A stretch of 6,618 bases of DNA, taken from Candidatus Zixiibacteriota bacterium (GTDB taxonomy: Bacteria; Zixibacteria; MSB-5A5; CAIYYT01). Where the stretch lies: positions 1-6,618 of the forward strand of contig CAUJJY010000273.1 of the NCBI GenBank assembly GCA_963205155.1, given 5' to 3'. The translations under genes and the position numbers were made by a program. The notes below the pieces were generated by a model. That model was not told where the DNA came from. It made no database searches and worked only from the letters and a program-made list of their open reading frames with translations. Below, in pieces: positions 5,846 to 6,618 of the stretch (its first letter is position 1; each line of letters begins with the position of its first letter).

Positions 5846-6618
5846 TTATAAAATGACTTCGAGATTGATGCGCAGTTCCCAATTGTCGAGCTTCTGCGTC
5901 GGGAATTTGTAGCGGGTTTGCAGCCTGCCTGCGAAGCGAAAGTCTCGCCCGGTATCAATCTCTTGCCCAACTGCGAAGGTCAGTTGGTTATCGCCAGGTG
6001 AATTCAGGTCGCTGTCGTAGTAATTGATCATGGCGATTGTTTCGAGGTCGTCGGTGATCTTCCAGGTGAAATCGTGACGACTTCGGAACGGGTACTTCTT
6101 CGACGATTCCAGCACCCGCTGTTCGATCTTGTGATGATTCTCGTAGATGAAGACTCCGGAAGTCATCAACTTTGTCGTGACAGTAATCAACTTGCGCGTG
6201 TCGGTGCCGTGCTCGATGTCGAGATTCTGGTAGATGGCTTGAACGCGCAGGCGACTCAAAAGCGGGATTCGGCATGACTGCTCAAAGGTCAGGCGCCCGG
6301 CTACGCATTGGCGGTCATCCAATCGGTTCTCCCAGCGGACGAGTTGACCACTAAGCTTTTCGGTCGTGAAATGAAAAGTCTGTTCGATTGCTACGCCACG
6401 TCTTCCAGCGCGTTTCTCGCGATACACAAGCCCGACTTCGTCCAGAGTTGCATCATCGTAGTCGGAATAGGCATAGCCACCGGATTCGAGATTCTGGTAA
6501 TTCGTACCGTAACTGAAGAGAGTGTATGATTGCGATTGCGTCTTTGAACCGAACTCGTACTGGAGCAGATGTGCCGCCGCACCGTTGACTTGAAACGATG
6601 ATTCGGTCGATAGACTTC
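5846..6618 (-). CDS. Beta-strand-rich, probable outer-membrane barrel protein, C-terminal part (start outside window)
   Basis: The frame ending at TAA 5848..5846 stays open to the right edge, giving 256 codons without a start. The GTG at 6427..6425 is internal, because coding-like sequence continues upstream of it (for example YTLFSYGTNYQNLESGGYAY and SDYDDATLDEVGL). The protein is a series of short alternating strands with polar turns: FHFTTEKLSGQLVRWENRL, LRVQAIYQNLDIEHG, KLITVTTKLM, TIAMINYYDSDLNSPGDN, FRFAGRLQTRYKF, and a final NWELRINLEVIL. This pattern fits an outer-membrane beta-barrel C-terminal half. No enzymatic motif is visible and I do not recognise the family. Some FCB-type outer-membrane proteins of this look carry an N-terminal helix-hairpin-helix region, but that part is not in the window. 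The gene ends 17 bp before the -35 box of the next unit, and I see no terminator between them, so read-through is possible. Confidence 0.7.
   Translation of the reverse strand, partial: SLSTESSFQVNGAAAHLLQYEFGSKTQSQSYTLFSYGTNYQNLESGGYAYSDYDDATLDEVGLVYREKRAGRRGVAIEQTFHFTTEKLSGQLVRWENRLDDRQCVAGRLTFEQSCRIPLLSRLRVQAIYQNLDIEHGTDTRKLITVTTKLMTSGVFIYENHHKIEQRVLESSKKYPFRSRHDFTWKITDDLETIAMINYYDSDLNSPGDNQLTFAVGQEIDTGRDFRFAGRLQTRYKFPTQKLDNWELRINLEVIL

Noticed and set aside
6425..6427. GTG as the start of the right-edge gene
   Set aside because: The same frame is open and coding-like to the window edge, and the protein would begin in the middle of a strand without a signal peptide.

Overview
The window looks like a chromosomal piece from a Gram-negative bacterium of the FCB type (Bacteroidetes/Zixibacteria/Calditrichaeota-like groups). 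This placement is inferred from family types only: a secreted protein built from lamin-tail and CARDB-like modules with a FlgD/type IX-like C-terminal domain, two outer-membrane beta-barrel-like proteins, and a type 2 dGTPase. No rRNA, tRNA, mobile element or CRISPR array is present. All genes I can support lie on the minus strand, so the window reads from right to left.

Right edge (6618 to 5846): the C-terminal 256 codons of a beta-strand-rich, probably outer-membrane protein whose start lies outside the window. Next comes a short gap with a good sigma-70-type promoter (TTGACA, 17 bp, TAACGT). Downstream is a tightly packed three-gene unit. First is a large exported protein of about 1104 residues with four lamin-tail domains alternating with three CARDB-like linkers, ending in a FlgD/type IX-like domain. 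Second is a small PorV/FadL-like barrel protein of about 284 residues, whose signal peptide is encoded inside the 3' end of the first gene in another frame. Third is a 390-residue dNTP triphosphohydrolase (dgt family), joined to the barrel gene by a TGATG stop-start overlap. A weak hairpin with a T-tract 47 bp after dgt probably ends this transcript.

Left edge (215 to 1): a separate gene with a near-ideal ribosome binding site starts here and runs off the window. Its 71 visible residues resemble the N-terminal half of an RNase H fold.

The most interesting material is in the large modular protein and its linkage. Each CARDB-like linker carries a 12-residue EF-hand-like loop at the same place. 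Lamin-tail modules 2 to 4 share a cysteine pair that module 1 lacks entirely. Modules 3 and 4 are the same length and recognisably related in DNA at a constant offset of 804 bp. The modular protein with a sorting-type C-terminus sits directly before a PorV-like barrel, which hints at a surface-display pair. Co-transcription with a housekeeping dNTPase is odd and may be incidental. I see no clear evidence of a defence system or another wholly new system.
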